From contig PCCM01000058.1 of NCBI GenBank assembly GCA_002731735.1, positions 2,214-9,422 on the forward strand: a DNA stretch of 7,209 nt. Reading direction: 5' to 3'. Below the pieces are notes generated by a model. It saw only the letters and a list, made by a program, of their open reading frames with translations, was not told where the DNA came from and searched no databases. Shown in pieces: positions 5,689-7,209 of this stretch (position 1 is its first letter; every line of letters begins with the position of its first letter). A program made the position numbers and the translations under genes. The DNA is from Gemmatimonadota bacterium. GTDB lineage: Bacteria > Gemmatimonadota > Gemmatimonadetes > Longimicrobiales > Gaopeijiaceae.

Positions 5689-7008
5689 GTGGACGGCCTA
5701 ATGGCGCCGATTCTGAACCTGAGGGCCTATGCGCTCGCGTTGGCGGTAGCGGGTGCCGCATGTACCTCCGGCTCCGCATCCGTGGCACCCCAGAGTGTCA
5801 TGGACGACGTTGCCGAGTCCTACGTGCGGTTGGTCCTCGCCTTGGGGGAGCACGACGCGGATTACGTCGACGCGTACTACGGTCCCCAGGAGTGGCGTGA
5901 CCAGGTCACGGCCGAGCAACTCGGACTGCCCACGATCGCCGCCCGAGCCGATGCCCTGATCGATCGGCTCGGCGCCTTCGATCCTCCGGGCCAGGAGCTG
6001 GAACGTCTCCGCTACACCTATCTCACGACCCAGTTAGGTTCGCTCGCCGCTCGAGCGGACATGTTGGGCGGCCGCACGATGACGTTCGACGAAGAGTCTC
6101 GGGCCCTCTATGACGCGGTGGCGCCGACCAACCCCGGGGAGTACTACCTCTCAATCTTGGGGGAGTTGGACGACCTTCTTCCGCCCGGTGGATCGATCGC
6201 GGAGCGATTCGGGTGGTTTCAGTCGGGGTACGTGATTCCGCCCGACCGACTCGACGCCGTGTTCACCAAGGCCATCGAGGAGTGCCGCGAACGCACGCTC
6301 CGGCAAGTCGAGTTACCCGACGGTGAGAACTTCGTGCTCGAGTACGTAACCGATCAATCGTGGAGCGGCTACAACTGGTATCAGGGTGAATACCAGAGCT
6401 TGATCCAGGTCAACGTCGACTTCCCCAGCTCGATCGACCGGGCCGTGGACCTGGCCTGTCATGAGGGTTACCCCGGGCATCACACGTACAACGCCCTGTT
6501 GGAGCAGAATCTGGTGAACGACAGGGGATGGCCGGAATTTTCGGTCTATGCGCTCTTCAGTCCCCAATCACTCATCGCGGAGGGCAGTGCCAACTTCGGG
6601 ATCGAGATGGCCTTTCCGGGGGACGAGCGGCTCGCCTTCGAGCGTGACGTGTTGTTCCCGCTGGCTGGACTGGACCCGGCGACCGCCGAGAGCTACTACC
6701 GGGTCCAGGAGCTCATGGCCCGAATGAACTACGCGGGGAACGAAGCCGCGCGACTCTACATCGACGGTGATGTCGACGCCGACGGAGCCGTCGCCTGGCT
6801 CGTTCGGTACGCGATGTACAGCCCCGGAGGCGCTCGCCAGCGCCTGCGCTTTATCGATCAGTACCGCAGCTACGTCATCAACTACAATCTCGGACTCGAT
6901 CTCGTGAGAGATTTCGTCGATGGTGACGGGGCGGACCCTGACCCCAATGCGCGTTGGGATCGCTTCATGCGGCTGCTCACCTCGCCAAGGTTACCGGGCG
7001 GCCTGTAG
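5689..7008 (+). CDS. DUF885 family lipoprotein, putative zinc metallopeptidase
   Basis: The product has 439 residues from GTG 5689, or 435 from ATG 5701. Either start gives a short hydrophobic signal, LRAYALALAVAGAACTSG, with a lipobox-like GAAC (Cys25), so it is probably a lipoprotein. The mature part is mainly helical and matches DUF885: GYVIPPDRLDAV (180-191), VNVDFPSS (241-248), then the hallmark HEGYPGHHTYN (258-268) and AEGSANFG (297-304). In this family His258, His264/265 and the downstream Glu298 are the probable metal-binding or catalytic residues, with Glu259 as the acid/base. DUF885 proteins are annotated as carboxypeptidase-like or dipeptidyl hydrolases, but few have been tested. 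Length is somewhat short for the family, whose members often reach about 550-600 residues. It likely shares a transcript with the flavoprotein and acts outside the cytoplasmic membrane. The gene converges with a minus-strand gene. Confidence 0.85.
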   Translation: MDGLMAPILNLRAYALALAVAGAACTSGSASVAPQSVMDDVAESYVRLVLALGEHDADYVDAYYGPQEWRDQVTAEQLGLPTIAARADALIDRLGAFDPPGQELERLRYTYLTTQLGSLAARADMLGGRTMTFDEESRALYDAVAPTNPGEYYLSILGELDDLLPPGGSIAERFGWFQSGYVIPPDRLDAVFTKAIEECRERTLRQVELPDGENFVLEYVTDQSWSGYNWYQGEYQSLIQVNVDFPSSIDRAVDLACHEGYPGHHTYNALLEQNLVNDRGWPEFSVYALFSPQSLIAEGSANFGIEMAFPGDERLAFERDVLFPLAGLDPATAESYYRVQELMARMNYAGNEAARLYIDGDVDADGAVAWLVRYAMYSPGGARQRLRFIDQYRSYVINYNLGLDLVRDFVDGDGADPDPNARWDRFMRLLTSPRLPGGL

Positions 7009-7055
7009 AAGGCTCGGGAACTGACGCCCGTACCGCCGGCCTCTACCGCGCCCGG
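6994..7055. terminator. Imperfect inverted repeat spanning the convergent stops
   Basis: CCGGGCG (6994-7000) pairs with CGCCCGG (7049-7055), and GTAGA (7005-7009) pairs with TCTAC (7042-7046), with a small internal bulge between. A 4-bp inner stem is possible (7015-7018 with 7027-7030). Both TAG stops (7006-7008 on +, 7043-7045 on -) lie in the arms. It has no clear U-tract, so a bidirectional terminator is only a possibility. Confidence 0.3.
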
Positions 7056-7209
7056 TTCACGTCCGACGGCCCGAACGACAGCCACGTTCCCTGGTAGCCC
7101 TGTCCGTGAAGGTCTCCCTGCGCCCAGTCGCAGACGCCGTCCGGGAAGATCTCCCCGAGGGCGCTCCACTCCTCGTTCGTGAACTCGACCTCGTAGTCGG
7201 CCCGATCGA
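7043..7209 (-). CDS. C-terminus of a DUF6351-like protein (partial)
   Basis: Reading the minus strand from the right edge gives 54 residues ending in TAG. They include DYEVEFTNEEWSALGEIFPD, then GVCDWAQGD and a final GTWLSFGPSDVNRAR. The pattern 'F-x-x-x-x-W-x-x-L-x-x-IFPxGVCDW...GTWLSF' resembles the C-terminal end of DUF6351-type secreted proteins, usually 'GVCDYSKPGVxQ...LxGTWLSF'. Here the 'SKPGVxQ' part is AQGDLHGQG. The identification is from memory of that motif, and only the tail is visible. The gene starts beyond the window and converges with the DUF885 gene, 34 bp apart. Confidence 0.6.
   Translation of the reverse strand, partial: DRADYEVEFTNEEWSALGEIFPDGVCDWAQGDLHGQGYQGTWLSFGPSDVNRAR

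Overview
The window is a GC-rich bacterial chromosome segment with tightly packed genes, nearly all on the + strand. The mix of genes suggests a Gemmatimonadota-like organism: a fused PabB-PabC, a Usp protein coupled to an ArsB/NhaD-type antiporter, a Tat-exported lipoprotein flavoenzyme, a DUF885 lipoprotein and a DUF6351-like C-terminus. This taxonomic guess rests on gene content and is not proven here.

Region 1 (1-3566) is a compact housekeeping and ion-transport block. It holds the 3' end of a PabB-PabC fusion (folate branch), then rsmD (16S rRNA guanine-N2 methyltransferase), a tandem universal-stress-like protein and a multi-pass IT-superfamily (ArsB/NhaD-like) permease. The rsmD/usp and usp/permease junctions are 4-bp ATGA overlaps, so these genes are probably translationally coupled. 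The Usp protein is the obvious candidate for a cytosolic regulatory partner of the permease.

Region 2 (3567-4421) is the odd part. After a 150-bp gap comes a type IV pilin-like ORF whose invariant Glu5 is Lys and whose 3' end is a palindromic 21-bp tandem repeat. It overlaps (ATGA) a 69-codon ORF whose first 40 residues look like the N-terminus of a SAM methyltransferase before similarity stops. A degenerate ~16-bp tandem repeat follows and runs into the start codon of the next gene. The region looks like a patchwork of eroded or recombined pieces.

Region 3 (4422-7008) encodes two exported lipoproteins 19 bp apart. The first is a Tat-type flavoprotein of the D-amino-acid oxidase class whose motifs are in circularly permuted order. 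The second is a DUF885 putative metallopeptidase. They could act together on peptides or amino acids outside the cytoplasm (inference).

Region 4 (7009-7209) holds the C-terminus of a convergent minus-strand gene with a DUF6351-like ending. Both convergent stop codons lie in an imperfect inverted repeat that may act as a shared terminator. I see no tRNA, rRNA, CRISPR array, transposase or integrase.
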